Numbered from the stretch's first letter, positions 44,897 to 54,650 are shown. The stretch: 64,000 nt of DNA from Flammeovirgaceae bacterium (GCA_021298355.1 JAJTEH010000007.1:1-64000); one strand, 5' to 3'. Translations and numbers: made by a program. The notes: generated by a model not told the origin, from the letters alone.

Positions 44897-46009
44897 TTAT
44901 AAATATTTTTTTACATCGGTAAATGGTAGATTGAATGCGTCTGAAACGCCTTTATACACTACCTCGCCAAACATCACATTTAAACCATTCCTTAACTCTA
45001 AACTTTCCTGGCAAGCTTTTTTCCAACCTTGGTTTGCTAATTTAATAGCATAAGGCAGAGTGGCATTGGTAAGAGCTAACGTTGAGGTATAAGGCACAGC
45101 ACCTGGCATGTTGGCCACGCAGTAATGTACAACATCATCGATAATGTACGTTGGATCTTCGTGTGTGGTAGGTCTGCATGTTTCAATACATCCACCCTGA
45201 TCTACGGCCACATCTACTAATACCGTTCCAGGGCGCATCGTTTTCAGCATATCTTTTGTAATTAACTTAGGCGCTTTTGCACCAGGAATTAACACACCCC
45301 CTATAATTAAATCATGGTCTTTCACCATTTCTCTGATAGAGTATTCGTTTGATACCATGGTGTGAACATTCTTTGGCATCACATCATCCAAATATCTTAA
45401 TCTGTTAATGTTCAAATCCATAATTGTTACATCTGCTCCCATACCGGCAGCAATTTTTGCTGCGTTGGTTCCTACAACGCCACCACCTAATATTAATACT
45501 TTAGCTGGTTTTACACCCGGTACTCCACCAAGTAAAATACCTCGGCCTTTCAATGGTTTTTCTAAATACTTTGCGCCTTCTTGTATGGCCATTCTGCCGG
45601 CTACTTCAGACATTGGAATAAGCAAGGGTAAACTTCCATCTATGCGCTCTACCGTTTCGTAAGCCAAACATACTGCACCTGAGGCAATCATGGCTTTAGT
45701 AAGTGGTTCGTATGAAGCAAAATGGAAGTACGTGAAAACTAATTGATCTTTCTTTATTAAGCTGTATTCTTGTTCGATAGGTTCTTTAACCTTCATGATC
45801 ATCTCAGCCTTTTCGAAAATCTCTTTTGCGGTAGAAAGTAAAGTAGCACCTGCTTTGGTGTATTCATCGTTAGAAAATCCGCTGCCAACGCCAGCATTTG
45901 TTTCTACATAAACAGTATGTCCTCTTTTAATTAATTCCTGAGCACCTGCCGGAGTAAGAGCAACACGGTTCTCGTTATTCTTGATTTCTTTAGGAACGCC
46001 AATGATCAT
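44897..46009 (-). CDS. ald: Alanine dehydrogenase
   Basis: NAD-dependent enzyme converting L-alanine to pyruvate and ammonia. The 370-residue length is exact for the family. The N-terminus MIIGVPKEIKNNENRVALTPAG contains the signature GVPKEIKNNE.RVALTP, the substrate-site lysine sits in MIMKVKEP, and the catalytic-site histidine in YFHFASYE. The Rossmann motif is LGGGVVGTNAAKIA (about 175-188). Monocistronic; the terminator at 44851-44881 follows. Confidence 0.96.
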   Translation of the reverse strand: MIIGVPKEIKNNENRVALTPAGAQELIKRGHTVYVETNAGVGSGFSNDEYTKAGATLLSTAKEIFEKAEMIMKVKEPIEQEYSLIKKDQLVFTYFHFASYEPLTKAMIASGAVCLAYETVERIDGSLPLLIPMSEVAGRMAIQEGAKYLEKPLKGRGILLGGVPGVKPAKVLILGGGVVGTNAAKIAAGMGADVTIMDLNINRLRYLDDVMPKNVHTMVSNEYSIREMVKDHDLIIGGVLIPGAKAPKLITKDMLKTMRPGTVLVDVAVDQGGCIETCRPTTHEDPTYIIDDVVHYCVANMPGAVPYTSTLALTNATLPYAIKLANQGWKKACQESLELRNGLNVMFGEVVYKGVSDAFNLPFTDVKKYL

Positions 46010-46150
46010 ATGTATAAAATTTGAGCCGCAAATATAGCAATCCTTTTATTGGATAAATAACATTTGTAAACGTTTGAAATCAGATAATTACAAGGTTTTT
46101 CATCCGAGCCTAATTCAGTATTTTTGTGCTCTAATCAACCTGTTTTGCCT

Positions 46151-48550
46151 GTGAGTACAACAAAAGAAAGAGTGCGTTTTTCCCCGGTTAAGATTAAGGA
46201 AATTCTGGCAGATTACCGTTTGGCATGCGAAAGTCGCGAAGCATCGCTACTTGGGCGAAAGGAAGTTTTTATGGGAAAAGCCAAGTTTGGCATCTTTGGC
46301 GATGGCAAAGAAGTGCCACAATTGGCGATGGCAAAGGTTTTTAAAGCCGGAGATTTTCGTGCGGGCTATTACCGCGACCAAACGTTTATGTTGGCAATTG
46401 GCGAGCTAACACTTCAAAACTATTTCGCACAATTGTATGCACATGCCGAAGTAGAAGCCGAACCTGCATCGGGTGGTCGTTTAATGAACGGTCATTTCGC
46501 TACCAGAATGTTAGATGATAATGGAAACTTAAAAGCACTAAGCAGTTTAAAAAATTCTAGTTCAGATATTTCACCTACAGCAGGGCAAATGCCTCGCTTA
46601 TTGGGCATGGCTTATGCCTCAAAATTATTCAGGCATAATCCGGAGCTTAAAGCATTTAAAAATTTATCGAATCACGGAAATGAAATTGCCTTTGGTACAA
46701 TTGGAAATGCATCTACCAGCGAAGGCATGTTTTTCGAAGCACTTAATGCTGCTGGTGTTTTGCAAGTACCCATGCTGATGAGTGTGTGGGATGATGCCTA
46801 TGGTATTTCTGTTCCACAACAGTATCATACTACAAAAGGTAGCATTTCTAAAATGCTCGCAGGTTTACAAAGAAACGAAAATGAAAAAGGATTCGAAGTC
46901 ATCCGGGTAAATGGTTGGGATTACGCTGCTTTGGTAGAAGCGTATGTAAAGGCAGAAAAAATTTGCAGAGAAGAACATGTGCCTGTATTGATGCACGTAG
47001 ATGAATTAACTCAACCACAAGGTCATTCTACTTCCGGTTCGCACGAACGGTATAAATCGAAAGAAAGATTAGAATGGGAAGCAGAGTTTGATTGCATTAA
47101 AAAAATGCGCGCTTGGATTATTGATGAAGTAAATATTTTACCTGAAGAGCTGGATGAAATTGAAAAAGAAGCAAAGAAATCAGCTAAAGATGCAAAAGAA
47201 GCAGCCTGGAAAGATTTCCAACAAGGCATTTTAAAAGATCATCAAGAAGCAATACTAATTTTGAAGGGAGTAGAATCTTTACAAAGTGAAATTCCATTTT
47301 TAATTCAGGAACTTGAAAAAATAACGAACCCTATACGCTTAGAAAGCATTAAAGCGGTAAAAAAGGTTTTACGTTTAATCAGAAATGAATCATCTTCTGT
47401 TAAATCAAATTTAGTTAGCTGGTTAGTAAAAGTAGAAGAGGAAAACGCAGAAAGATATAATGCAAATTTGTATAGCCGTTCCGAAGCCGCTGCAATTAAA
47501 ATTCCCGGAACCGATTTACAATATGATGATAACACACTAGAAGTAGACGGCAGAGAAATTATGCAAGCTTGCTTCGATGCGATTTTAAATCGCAACCCAC
47601 TAGTATTTGCTATTGGTGAAGATGTTGGTAAAATCGGTGATGTGAACCAAGGATTTGCAGGTTTACAAGAAAAATACGGAGAGATTCGTGTAACGGATAC
47701 AGGCATAAGAGAATGTACCATAATCGGTCAGGGAATAGGGGCGGCTTTGCGCGGTCTTAGGCCGATTGCTGAAATTCAGTATTTAGATTATTTGTTTTAC
47801 GCACTGCAAATTTTAAGCGATGATTTAGCATGCTTGCAATACCGTACTGCGGGCGGACAAAAAGCTCCGCTGATTATACGAACACGCGGCCACAGATTAG
47901 AAGGTGTATGGCATTCGGGTTCGCCTATTGGTATGATTTTACATTCGTTGCGTGGTATCCATGTGCTTGTGCCAAGAAACATGACGCAAGCGGCAGGTTT
48001 TTATAATACCATGCTTTTGTCTGATGAGCCGGCCTTGATTATCGAATGTTTGAATGGCTATAGGTTAAAAGAGAAAATGCCTTCGAACCTTAGCGAGTAT
48101 ACTGTAGCGTTAGGTGTACCCGAAATTTTAAAACATGGCAATGATGTAACTATTGTTACCTATGGTTCTATGTGCAGAATTGTAATGGAAGCTGCGCTTG
48201 AGTTAGAGCAATTGGGTATAAACTGCGAAGTAATTGATGTTCAAACCTTGTTACCATTCGACAGACACCATGCCATTGTGGAATCTGTGAAGAAAACGAA
48301 CAGATTAATTGTTGCAGATGAAGATGTACCGGGTGGTGCATCAGCCTTTATTTTACAGAAGGTGCTAGAAGAGCAAAACGCATATCAGTATTTAGATTCG
48401 GCACCTGTTACCATTGCTGCTAAAGAACACAGGCCAGCATATTCATCGGACGGTGATTATTTTTCGAAACCTAATGTTGAAACGATAATCGAGAAAGTGT
48501 ACGCGATTATGCGAGAGGCAAATCCTGATGCCTTTCCGGCATTGTATTAA
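46151..48550 (+). CDS. Fused E1 alpha/beta 2-oxoacid dehydrogenase
   Basis: Thiamine-diphosphate dehydrogenase component with E1 alpha and beta joined in one chain, as in Bacteroidota branched-chain 2-oxoacid or 2-oxoisovalerate dehydrogenase. The alpha half has FRAGYYRDQTFMLAIGE and the cofactor-binding EGMFFEALNAAG with WDDAYGISVP. A helical linker (about 330-450) leads to the beta half with GEDVGKIGDVNQGFAGLQ, TGIRECTIIGQGIGAALRG and RTRGHR. The start is taken as GTG at 46151; a TTG at 46124 would add nine residues. It has no E2 or E3 gene next to it. Which 2-oxoacid is used is not clear from sequence. Confidence 0.9.
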   Translation: MSTTKERVRFSPVKIKEILADYRLACESREASLLGRKEVFMGKAKFGIFGDGKEVPQLAMAKVFKAGDFRAGYYRDQTFMLAIGELTLQNYFAQLYAHAEVEAEPASGGRLMNGHFATRMLDDNGNLKALSSLKNSSSDISPTAGQMPRLLGMAYASKLFRHNPELKAFKNLSNHGNEIAFGTIGNASTSEGMFFEALNAAGVLQVPMLMSVWDDAYGISVPQQYHTTKGSISKMLAGLQRNENEKGFEVIRVNGWDYAALVEAYVKAEKICREEHVPVLMHVDELTQPQGHSTSGSHERYKSKERLEWEAEFDCIKKMRAWIIDEVNILPEELDEIEKEAKKSAKDAKEAAWKDFQQGILKDHQEAILILKGVESLQSEIPFLIQELEKITNPIRLESIKAVKKVLRLIRNESSSVKSNLVSWLVKVEEENAERYNANLYSRSEAAAIKIPGTDLQYDDNTLEVDGREIMQACFDAILNRNPLVFAIGEDVGKIGDVNQGFAGLQEKYGEIRVTDTGIRECTIIGQGIGAALRGLRPIAEIQYLDYLFYALQILSDDLACLQYRTAGGQKAPLIIRTRGHRLEGVWHSGSPIGMILHSLRGIHVLVPRNMTQAAGFYNTMLLSDEPALIIECLNGYRLKEKMPSNLSEYTVALGVPEILKHGNDVTIVTYGSMCRIVMEAALELEQLGINCEVIDVQTLLPFDRHHAIVESVKKTNRLIVADEDVPGGASAFILQKVLEEQNAYQYLDSAPVTIAAKEHRPAYSSDGDYFSKPNVETIIEKVYAIMREANPDAFPALY

Positions 48551-49464
48551 TTTCTTTTGATTTCGTCTAACCGGAAGGCTTGGGTTAGTAATTCGTTGCT
48601 TACGTTTTGTTCGCGATCGCGAATTTTTAGTCTGAGTTTAATGCGTTTATTGGTAAAAACGGTTCTGAAACCAGTAGAAACTAGAGAATACGTTAGGATG
48701 CCCTCCGTGGCGATACGCTCGTTGTTTATAACTGGGATACGCGCATTGAAATTTTCGCAATAAATACGTTGCCAGTTAAACTCTGTGAAAACACCTCCAT
48801 TGCCTTCTACTTCGATAGAAACATCGAGGTTGTTATACTCCGGATTGAATTGAAAATAGAGTTCATCTCTTAGTTTTATAAACCTTTGTCCGGTTAATAA
48901 ATTAGTTGTGATTCCTAAAACTTTATGGTCTTCATCTAAAACAGATTGAAATATTTCAGGAAGAAAAACCACATCGTTGGTGTAATTGAAACATCCTAAT
49001 TCATCGGGGTTGTAAACTGGTAAACTTCCGTAGCCAGCCTCAGATCTGGTTCTGTTAGAAACGAGTGTTCCATTTAAAGCCTCAGGATTGAGTACGGTAA
49101 GGCCAATAGGTTGTAGCAAACCATTTTGTATAGTGTCGGCAAAAATAGTAACTGTTGGTACAGTTGCTAATTGCCCGTTGCCGGTGGCCAAAAAGAAATC
49201 TTTTTCGTGATAAGGGTCGCTGGTGTCATCGGTTGTGGTGGTTTCATCTATAAAAACACGAGGAATACCAATGTCACCATCACCATCCCTAAACGAAAAG
49301 CTTACTACAATAGAATCGGCATCTCCTATACCTCCTACTTCGCGGTAATAAACATTTTCCAATTCGATAACCGGTGTATCGGAAAACTGAGGTTGTTCGA
49401 AGCACGAAACTGCAATCAACACTAAAAAAAATGCCGCTAAATATTTCTTTAGATTCTTCACCAT
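48547..49464 (-). CDS. Lipoprotein of unknown function with an acidic loop
   Basis: A 305-residue lipoprotein. I choose the start at 49464, which gives MVKNLKKYLAAFFLVLIAVSC with lipobox Cys21; the longer frame (to 49521) prefixes 19 residues. The mature part begins FEQPQFSDTPVIELENVYYRE, followed by SFRDGDGDIGIPR, a candidate Ca2+-binding acidic loop typical of secreted Bacteroidota proteins. Other segments (ITTNLLTGQRFIKLRDELYF, KIRDREQNVSNELLTQAF) suggest a beta-sandwich. No family recognised. The stop overlaps the E1 stop by 4 bp. Confidence 0.7.
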   Translation of the reverse strand: MVKNLKKYLAAFFLVLIAVSCFEQPQFSDTPVIELENVYYREVGGIGDADSIVVSFSFRDGDGDIGIPRVFIDETTTTDDTSDPYHEKDFFLATGNGQLATVPTVTIFADTIQNGLLQPIGLTVLNPEALNGTLVSNRTRSEAGYGSLPVYNPDELGCFNYTNDVVFLPEIFQSVLDEDHKVLGITTNLLTGQRFIKLRDELYFQFNPEYNNLDVSIEVEGNGGVFTEFNWQRIYCENFNARIPVINNERIATEGILTYSLVSTGFRTVFTNKRIKLRLKIRDREQNVSNELLTQAFRLDEIKRN

Positions 49465-49494
49465 GTACCTTTGAAACACTAAGTTACTGAACGC

Positions 49495-50484
49495 TTGGAA
49501 GCTTTTAAAAGTTTTGAACACCTTTTACAAACTGTAAACGAAAACTCTTTCGAAAGAATTGCTTTAGAGATTTTTAAATTTCAGGCAAAACATAATCCAT
49601 TATATAAGGAATACTTATCTCATCTCCATGTCAATGCTCATGAAGTGAGCACGATATCCGAAATTCCCTTCGTTCCCATTCAGTTTTTTAAATCCCATCA
49701 GGTAAAAACCGGTACGTTTATACCGCATAAGGTGTATAGATCCAGTGGTACTACCCACCATACAGAAAGTAAGCATTGGATATGGTCCGAAGGGTTTTAC
49801 CATCAACATGCTTTAAGTTTATTTCAAGATGAGTTTGGCGAAATAGGTCAGTTTGTAATTTTAGCATTATTACCATCTTATCTCGAAAAGGGCGATTCTT
49901 CCTTGGTATCGATGGTTCGTTATTTTATTGATAAAACGAATCATCCTAAATCCGGATTTTATCTTCACAACTATGAGCAATTAGTAAAGGATGCAGAAGA
50001 ACTGAAAAAAGGAAAGAATAAAATAATTGTGTGGGGCGTTACGTATGCCTTATTGGAAATTGCTGAGCAATTTTCTCCAAATTGGTCTGGATGTTTTGTA
50101 TTTGAAACCGGAGGGATGAAAGGAAGAAGAAAAGAAATGATTCGGGAAGAATTGCACGCTATACTAAAAGAGAAACTCAATGTTCAATCAATTTATTCTG
50201 AATACGGCATGACGGAGCTTTTAAGCCAGGCTTATTGTAAAGATGGGGTTTGGTTTAGACCTTCGGCAACCCTAAAAGTGGTTATTAGAGAAATTGGCGA
50301 TCCGCGAAAAGTGGGGCTAATTAATCAGAATGGTGGTATCAATGTTATTGATTTGGCCAATTTTGCTACTCTTTCGTTTATCGAAACAGAAGATATTGGA
50401 AAATGCGATGAATTGGGGCATTTTCAAGTATTAGGCAGGATGGATAACAGTGATGTTCGGGGGTGTAACTTGTTAGTTCAATAA
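49495..50484 (+). CDS. LuxE-like acyl-protein synthetase family protein
   Basis: A 329-residue protein of the LuxE/acyl-protein-synthetase-like family, related to adenylate-forming enzymes. Key segments are VYRSSGTTHHTESKH (the nucleotide-binding SSGTT), FVFETGGMKGRRKEM and SEYGMTELLSQAY. The start is TTG at 49495, close to the divergent lipoprotein gene. It is not in a lux or fatty-acid-reductase operon; in Bacteroidota this protein is often next to envelope polysaccharide or phenylacetate-like genes. It probably activates an acyl or aryl acid; the substrate is unknown. Confidence 0.82.
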   Translation: MEAFKSFEHLLQTVNENSFERIALEIFKFQAKHNPLYKEYLSHLHVNAHEVSTISEIPFVPIQFFKSHQVKTGTFIPHKVYRSSGTTHHTESKHWIWSEGFYHQHALSLFQDEFGEIGQFVILALLPSYLEKGDSSLVSMVRYFIDKTNHPKSGFYLHNYEQLVKDAEELKKGKNKIIVWGVTYALLEIAEQFSPNWSGCFVFETGGMKGRRKEMIREELHAILKEKLNVQSIYSEYGMTELLSQAYCKDGVWFRPSATLKVVIREIGDPRKVGLINQNGGINVIDLANFATLSFIETEDIGKCDELGHFQVLGRMDNSDVRGCNLLVQ

Positions 50485-50572
50485 ACGTTTTAATCGATAA
50501 ATTACATTTAGAGAGTCTATTATTTGATTTTTAATTATGGACTGTTATTTTTGTTAATCAACCAGATATAAA

Positions 50573-50686
50573 ATGAAGAAAATTTTAGCCCTACTCGCAG
50601 CTGTTGTTTTGTTAGCTTCTTGCAGCCAATACACTTGCCCTACGTATAGCAAAGCTGCTCCGAAGAAAACTGAAAACAGAATTTAA
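50573..50686 (+). CDS. Tiny lipoprotein, 37 residues
   Basis: A short but convincing lipoprotein: MKKILALLAAVVLLASC with the lipobox cysteine at 17, then SQYTCPTYSKAAPKKTENR. It has an ATG start, an ideal type II signal peptide and a mature peptide of 21 residues with a second cysteine. The CPTY context recalls very small Cytophagales lipoproteins. It lies 88 bp after the LuxE-like gene and ends next to the convergent sigma-54 regulator, with a 10-bp inverted repeat over both stops. Function unknown. Confidence 0.75.
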   Translation: MKKILALLAAVVLLASCSQYTCPTYSKAAPKKTENRI

Positions 50687-50694
50687 TTCTGTTT
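50674..50694. terminator. Possible bidirectional terminator over two stop codons
   Basis: Arms aaacagaatt (50674-50683) and aattctgttt (50685-50694) around a central t. It covers the stop of the tiny lipoprotein gene and touches that of the convergent regulator. There is only a short T-tract, so it is a weak candidate. Confidence 0.3.
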
Positions 50695-51844
50695 AAAGGT
50701 ATTTTTCTACATCTTTTGCGGTTATCGTCTGCTCAGACATAATCACCAATCTTTCTACTACATTTCTTAACTCGCGCACGTTGCCTGTCCAGCTGTGTTG
50801 TTGCAATGCTTTAATAGCAGTTTTTTCAATTTCTTTTTTCTTATTACCATATTCCTGAGCGAGATCTTCTAAAAATTTCTCAACCAGTAAAGGAACATCC
50901 TCATTTCTTTCTGCCAATGCCGGAACTTTTACAACAATCACACTCAATCGATGATACAAATCTTCCCTGAATCTGCCTTCGGCAATTTCTTTTTTTAAGT
51001 CTTTATTTGTTGCTGCCAACACTCGAACATTCACCACAATATCTTTTTCGCCACCCACACGGGTAATTCTGTTTTCTTGCAAAGCCCGCAATACTTTAGC
51101 TTGTGCAGAAAGACTCATGTCACCAATCTCATCTAAAAATAAAGTTCCACCTTCGGCTTGTTCAAACTTGCCTATGCGTTGTTTTATGGCAGATGTAAAA
51201 GCGCCTTTTTCATGACCGAACAATTCGCTTTCAATTAACTCGGCAGGTATGGCAGCACAATTTACTTCGATAAGCGGAAAACCATTTCGGTTGCTACTCT
51301 CATGGATTTGCCGGGCTACTAATTCTTTACCCGAACCATTGGGGCCAAGTATTAAAACGCGTGCATCCGTAGGGGCAACTTTTGCGATCATGCTTTTTAC
51401 ATTTTCTAAAGCCGTACTGTTGCCAACCATTTCGGTTTTCTTCGACACTTTTTTCCGGAGTGATTTTACCTCTTGTACCAAAACGGTTTTATCTAATGCT
51501 CGTGCAACAGTAATTTCTAACCGATTTAAATCGAAAGGTTTTGCGAGAAAATCGTACGCACCTTTTTTAACAGCATCCACAGCTAAATCAATAGTGCCAT
51601 GTGCCGACATAATAATGATGGTTGTTGTAAGTTGCGCTTCTCCGGCTTTTGTTAACAGTTCTATGCCATCCATTTTTGGCATTTTGATGTCGCACAAACA
51701 AAGCGCGAAATTGCCTTGTTCCAATTTTTTCCAACCTTCTAAACCATCTGCAGCTTCTTCTACCTGATGTCCTTTTTCTTGCAGAATTTCTTTTAAGCTA
51801 AATCTGATTTTTGCATCATCTTCTACTATGAGTACCGAAGCCAT
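50693..51844 (-). CDS. Sigma-54-dependent response regulator lacking an HTH domain
   Basis: A 383-residue activator with a receiver domain (1-120; VEDDAKIR, phospho-acceptor in [14 protein letters not shown]) and an AAA+ domain with Walker [17 protein letters not shown] (about 167-182), GAFTSA (variant of the sigma-54 contact loop GAFTGA), Walker [13 protein letters not shown] and ATP-site R-finger region [11 protein letters not shown]. It ends at [20 protein letters not shown], right where a Fis-type HTH would begin, and no HTH is found further downstream. It therefore may bind no DNA itself and activate from solution. The 383-residue length is about 70 short of a full NtrC-type protein. It needs RpoN. 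Confidence 0.9.
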   Translation of the reverse strand: MASVLIVEDDAKIRFSLKEILQEKGHQVEEAADGLEGWKKLEQGNFALCLCDIKMPKMDGIELLTKAGEAQLTTTIIIMSAHGTIDLAVDAVKKGAYDFLAKPFDLNRLEITVARALDKTVLVQEVKSLRKKVSKKTEMVGNSTALENVKSMIAKVAPTDARVLILGPNGSGKELVARQIHESSNRNGFPLIEVNCAAIPAELIESELFGHEKGAFTSAIKQRIGKFEQAEGGTLFLDEIGDMSLSAQAKVLRALQENRITRVGGEKDIVVNVRVLAATNKDLKKEIAEGRFREDLYHRLSVIVVKVPALAERNEDVPLLVEKFLEDLAQEYGNKKKEIEKTAIKALQQHSWTGNVRELRNVVERLVIMSEQTITAKDVEKYL

Positions 51845-51880
51845 ACTTTACTATTTTTTGTAATGATAAACATAAAATGG

Positions 51881-51914
51881 AAAAGCCACTTCACGTATGG
51901 TGAAATGGCTTTAT
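51881..51914 (-). terminator. Terminator of the RNase P RNA gene
   Basis: Arms aaaagccacttcac (51881-51894) and gtgaaatggcttt (51900-51912), with one G-T pair. On the minus strand it is followed by a T-run. Confidence 0.65.
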
Positions 51915-51917
51915 AAA

Positions 51918-52271
51918 ACGCAGGTCTGTAAGCCGGGTTCTGTTCCCTTTCGGGCTCTCATCATTTATCTAAGCGATCCACCCGTTCTGACGGCACTAGG
52001 CACTGGTTCGGGTTCCCAAGTTCAGAACTTATTTGATCTTACAACCCGTAAGGTTTTCCATGCGTGCTTTATTACTAAAACACCGGTAAGCTCTTACCTT
52101 ACCTTTTCACCTTTTCCCTGACGGTTACCGTTAGGGTAGTTTGTTTTCTGTGGCACTATCTGGTTTACAAGCTTAACCTTGCAAACCCTTCCTTTCAGAA
52201 GGTACGGCACCCGGTTGTTGCCCGGACTTTCCTACCTTTCTATTTAGAAAGATCGATGAGACGACCTGCAC
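51918..52271 (-). ncRNA. rnpB: RNase P RNA (class A)
   Basis: Catalytic RNA that trims tRNA 5' ends. On the minus strand the transcript begins near gcaggtcgtctc, has the conserved core ggaaagtccgggca (complement at about 52216-52229), and ends with acccggcttacagacctgc. The first six bases GCAGGT pair with the last ACCTGC, closing stem P1. Length about 350 nt fits class A. The promoter -7 element is just upstream, and a terminator hairpin follows. Confidence 0.92.
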
Positions 52272-52273
52272 AG

Positions 52274-52281
52274 CAAAGGTA
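52274..52281 (-). promoter_or_regulatory. -7 promoter element of rnpB
   Basis: On the minus strand TACCTTTG matches TAnnTTTG perfectly and sits about 5 nt before the inferred rnpB 5' end. No clear -33 TTG is visible at the expected distance. Confidence 0.5.
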
Positions 52282-52288
52282 CTGAACT

Positions 52289-52720
52289 TTAACTGGAATG
52301 ATCGACCGTTATCACCCAATTTCCATTTTTCTTTTCCCAGAATAAAGTAAAATAACCATTAGGTTGGTCTTTCTCTCGCGTTAGTTTCCATCGGCCAATT
52401 ACAAAGGCTTGGTTTTTAGAAATGATGTTGATTTGAATTTCTGAAAACTCAAGTTTACCCATAGCTGCAACGTTGGGATAACTTTTTTTATAGTTCTCCA
52501 AAGTTTTTTGCCAACCACGTTGAATGCCTCTGCTGCCAATAAATTGCAAACTATCCGATTGCCAATAACCAACCATAAAGTTTTCAATGTTGCCTTCGTT
52601 CCATGCTTTTTGTTGCTTGTGCATAACAGCAAGTATGGCATTCTTTTCTGCTTCAAAATTTTGTGCAAAAGTTGAAGTTGTAAAAAAGAGATATAAGAAG
52701 AAAGAAATGGGAATTCTCAT
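52289..52720 (-). CDS. DUF4440 / NTF2-like exported protein
   Basis: A 143-residue protein. I choose the start at 52720 (MRIPISFFLYLFFTTSTFAQ), giving a clean signal peptide; the longer frame adds seven residues. The mature part is an NTF2-like fold of the DUF4440/SnoaL class (ILAVMHKQQKAWNEGNIENFMVGYW, key W-x-x-G-N-I-x-x-F; GRWKLTREKDQPNGYFTLFWEKKNGNWVITVDHSS). Function unknown; the family covers enzymes and ligand-binding proteins. Followed by rnpB on the same strand. Confidence 0.85.
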   Translation of the reverse strand: MRIPISFFLYLFFTTSTFAQNFEAEKNAILAVMHKQQKAWNEGNIENFMVGYWQSDSLQFIGSRGIQRGWQKTLENYKKSYPNVAAMGKLEFSEIQINIISKNQAFVIGRWKLTREKDQPNGYFTLFWEKKNGNWVITVDHSS

Positions 52721-52753
52721 TTGTTTATTTGGGTATAACAATATAGAGTAGCG

Positions 52754-53719
52754 TTATTCTAACTTGCAATAATTATCCATGCCTAAATGCATCAGCGCAT
52801 CTCCTGCATTTACAACAGGAATGTTATTTAAACCGATAACATAAGCAGTTTCTTTAGCAATTACCTTTTCTTTGAACTCACCAAAAGGATCGGTAATGGT
52901 TCCTACCCAATCTCCTTTTGTAACCAACTGTCCACTTACTACCAATGATTGAAACAACCCGGCATGTTTAGCGCGAATCCACGAGGAGGTCCAGATCACT
53001 TTGTTCGGTTCTTTGCTTGCAGGAGCTGTGTCAATCATTTTTAAATGCTTCATCAACCGTAGCGTTCCGTTAATGCCTTCATCAATAGCATGATGATCGA
53101 ACCTTAACGATTCACCACCTTCGTACACAATAATGTTTTTTCCTTTTTTTGAAGCTTCTTTGCGCAATGAGTTAGGTCTGAAGGGAGCATCCAAAGTAAA
53201 GGGAGCTTCGAAAGCATTTGCCAGTTCTACATTTTTAGCATCGCTTAACATGGCACGTACTTGCGGATAATTGGTGCGCATAGCGCCACCCGTGTGAAAG
53301 TCGATACCGTAATCAATATTCGGAATAACTTCGTGAGTGATATGATAAGCCACACGCGAGGCCAAAGAACCGGATTTGCTACCGGGAAAGGAACGGTTTA
53401 CATCTTTACCATCGGGCACATCGCGCGAAAAATTAAGGAAACCATATACATTTATAATAGGTATGCAGATAACGGTGCCTCGTAACGGATGGTGCAAACC
53501 GGAATCAATAATTCTTCGCACGATTTCGGTGCCGTTAATTTCATCGCCATGCATGCCGGCCATCAAGGCCAACACGGGTCCGTCTTCTTTGCTTCTTGAT
53601 ATATAAATCGGTGTATCGATTTGTGTGTGGGAGGGAAGTCGCGCAATGTTGATGTCGACTTCTTTTACCTCACCGGGTTTTATTTCTGTTTTGGCAATAA
53701 TTAATTTTTTATTTCCCAT
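52754..53719 (-). CDS. Succinylglutamate desuccinylase/aspartoacylase family protein
   Basis: A 321-residue zinc carboxypeptidase-fold amidohydrolase (M14-related AstE/AspA family). The zinc ligands are in AGMHGDEINGTEIVR (H and E near 54-57) and GIDFHTGGAMR (His near 140). It lies 11 bp after rimK on the same strand and is the third gene of a RimB-RimK-AstE-like set. That order suggests it may remove amino acids from the same target or supply the substrate; this is inference. It has no signal peptide, so it is cytosolic. Confidence 0.87.
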   Translation of the reverse strand: MGNKKLIIAKTEIKPGEVKEVDINIARLPSHTQIDTPIYISRSKEDGPVLALMAGMHGDEINGTEIVRRIIDSGLHHPLRGTVICIPIINVYGFLNFSRDVPDGKDVNRSFPGSKSGSLASRVAYHITHEVIPNIDYGIDFHTGGAMRTNYPQVRAMLSDAKNVELANAFEAPFTLDAPFRPNSLRKEASKKGKNIIVYEGGESLRFDHHAIDEGINGTLRLMKHLKMIDTAPASKEPNKVIWTSSWIRAKHAGLFQSLVVSGQLVTKGDWVGTITDPFGEFKEKVIAKETAYVIGLNNIPVVNAGDALMHLGMDNYCKLE

Positions 53720-53730
53720 ATAGCGTATAG

Positions 53731-54639
53731 CTAAGCGTTAATTTTATCTTTTTGAATTTTCTTTTTCATGGCATTGCGCTCCAGGTATTGAATAATTTTA
53801 CCTGCAATATCCACGCGTGTAGCACCTTCAATACCTTCCAGACCAGGTGATGAATTAACTTCAATAATTAGCGGCCCCCGGCCACTGGGCAACATATCCA
53901 CACCGGCTACACCTAAGCCCATTTTTTTGGCAGCGGCTATAGCGGTGGCTTTTTCTACTTTCGATAGTTTGATTAGAGTTGCTTGTCCGCCTCTGTGAAG
54001 ATTAGAACGAAACTCTCCTTCTTTAGCCTGTCGTTTCATGGCGCCTACTACTTCGCCATCTACAATAAATGCGCGTATGTCTGCGCCTTTGGATTCTTTT
54101 ACGAATTCTTGCACCATAATACGCGTTTTCAAACCATGAAAGGCATCGATAACCGATTGCGCAGCTTTTTTATTTTCGGCTAACACCACACCTAAGCCTT
54201 GCGTGCCTTCTAACAATTTAATGATAACGGGTGCACCACCTACTGCTTCCACAGTTCCTTCACTGTCGCGTGTGTAATCCATAAACATAGTTTTAGGTAA
54301 ACCCATACCAGCACGCGATAGAATTTGTAAACTTCTGAATTTATCGCGTGATCGAATTAACGCTTGAGACTCTACAGCTGTAAAAACTTTCATCATTTCG
54401 AATTGCCTTACAACAGCTGCACCGTACGTTGTAACAGAAGCGCCAATACGTGGGATGATGGCATCGAAGTAGTCGAGCTTTCTGCCGTTATACAGCACCA
54501 TCGGGTTTTTAGGTTCGAGGTAGAGCACACATTTCATGTGGTCGATAATTTCGACTGTGTGGCCGCGTTCTTCTCCGGCTTGTTTTAAGCGTTTGGTAGA
54601 GTAAAGTTTGGTATCGCGGGAAAGGATGGCTATGTTCAT
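53731..54639 (-). CDS. rimK: RimK: ribosomal protein S6-L-glutamate ligase
   Basis: ATP-grasp ligase that adds glutamate residues to the C-terminus of ribosomal protein S6. The 302-residue protein matches E. coli RimK (300) in length and motifs: [22 protein letters not shown] at the N-terminus, [19 protein letters not shown] (ATP-binding), [11 protein letters not shown] (catalytic-site region) and [15 protein letters not shown]. It lies between the RimB-like protease and the AstE-like gene. Whether its substrate here is S6 is inferred from family. Confidence 0.93.
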   Translation of the reverse strand: MNIAILSRDTKLYSTKRLKQAGEERGHTVEIIDHMKCVLYLEPKNPMVLYNGRKLDYFDAIIPRIGASVTTYGAAVVRQFEMMKVFTAVESQALIRSRDKFRSLQILSRAGMGLPKTMFMDYTRDSEGTVEAVGGAPVIIKLLEGTQGLGVVLAENKKAAQSVIDAFHGLKTRIMVQEFVKESKGADIRAFIVDGEVVGAMKRQAKEGEFRSNLHRGGQATLIKLSKVEKATAIAAAKKMGLGVAGVDMLPSGRGPLIIEVNSSPGLEGIEGATRVDIAGKIIQYLERNAMKKKIQKDKINA

Positions 54640-54650
54640 ATACGTAAGCG

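Noticed and set aside
44832-45053. 73-residue plus-strand frame
   Set aside because: It crosses the terminator between two convergent genes and is antisense to alanine dehydrogenase.
51897-52121. 74-residue plus-strand frame
   Set aside because: It lies antisense to the RNase P RNA and its terminator; the conserved sequence is explained by rnpB.
52754-53719. Reading the AstE-like gene as part of arginine (AST) catabolism
   Set aside because: No other ast genes are nearby, and the tight linkage to rimK and the RimB-like gene points to another role.
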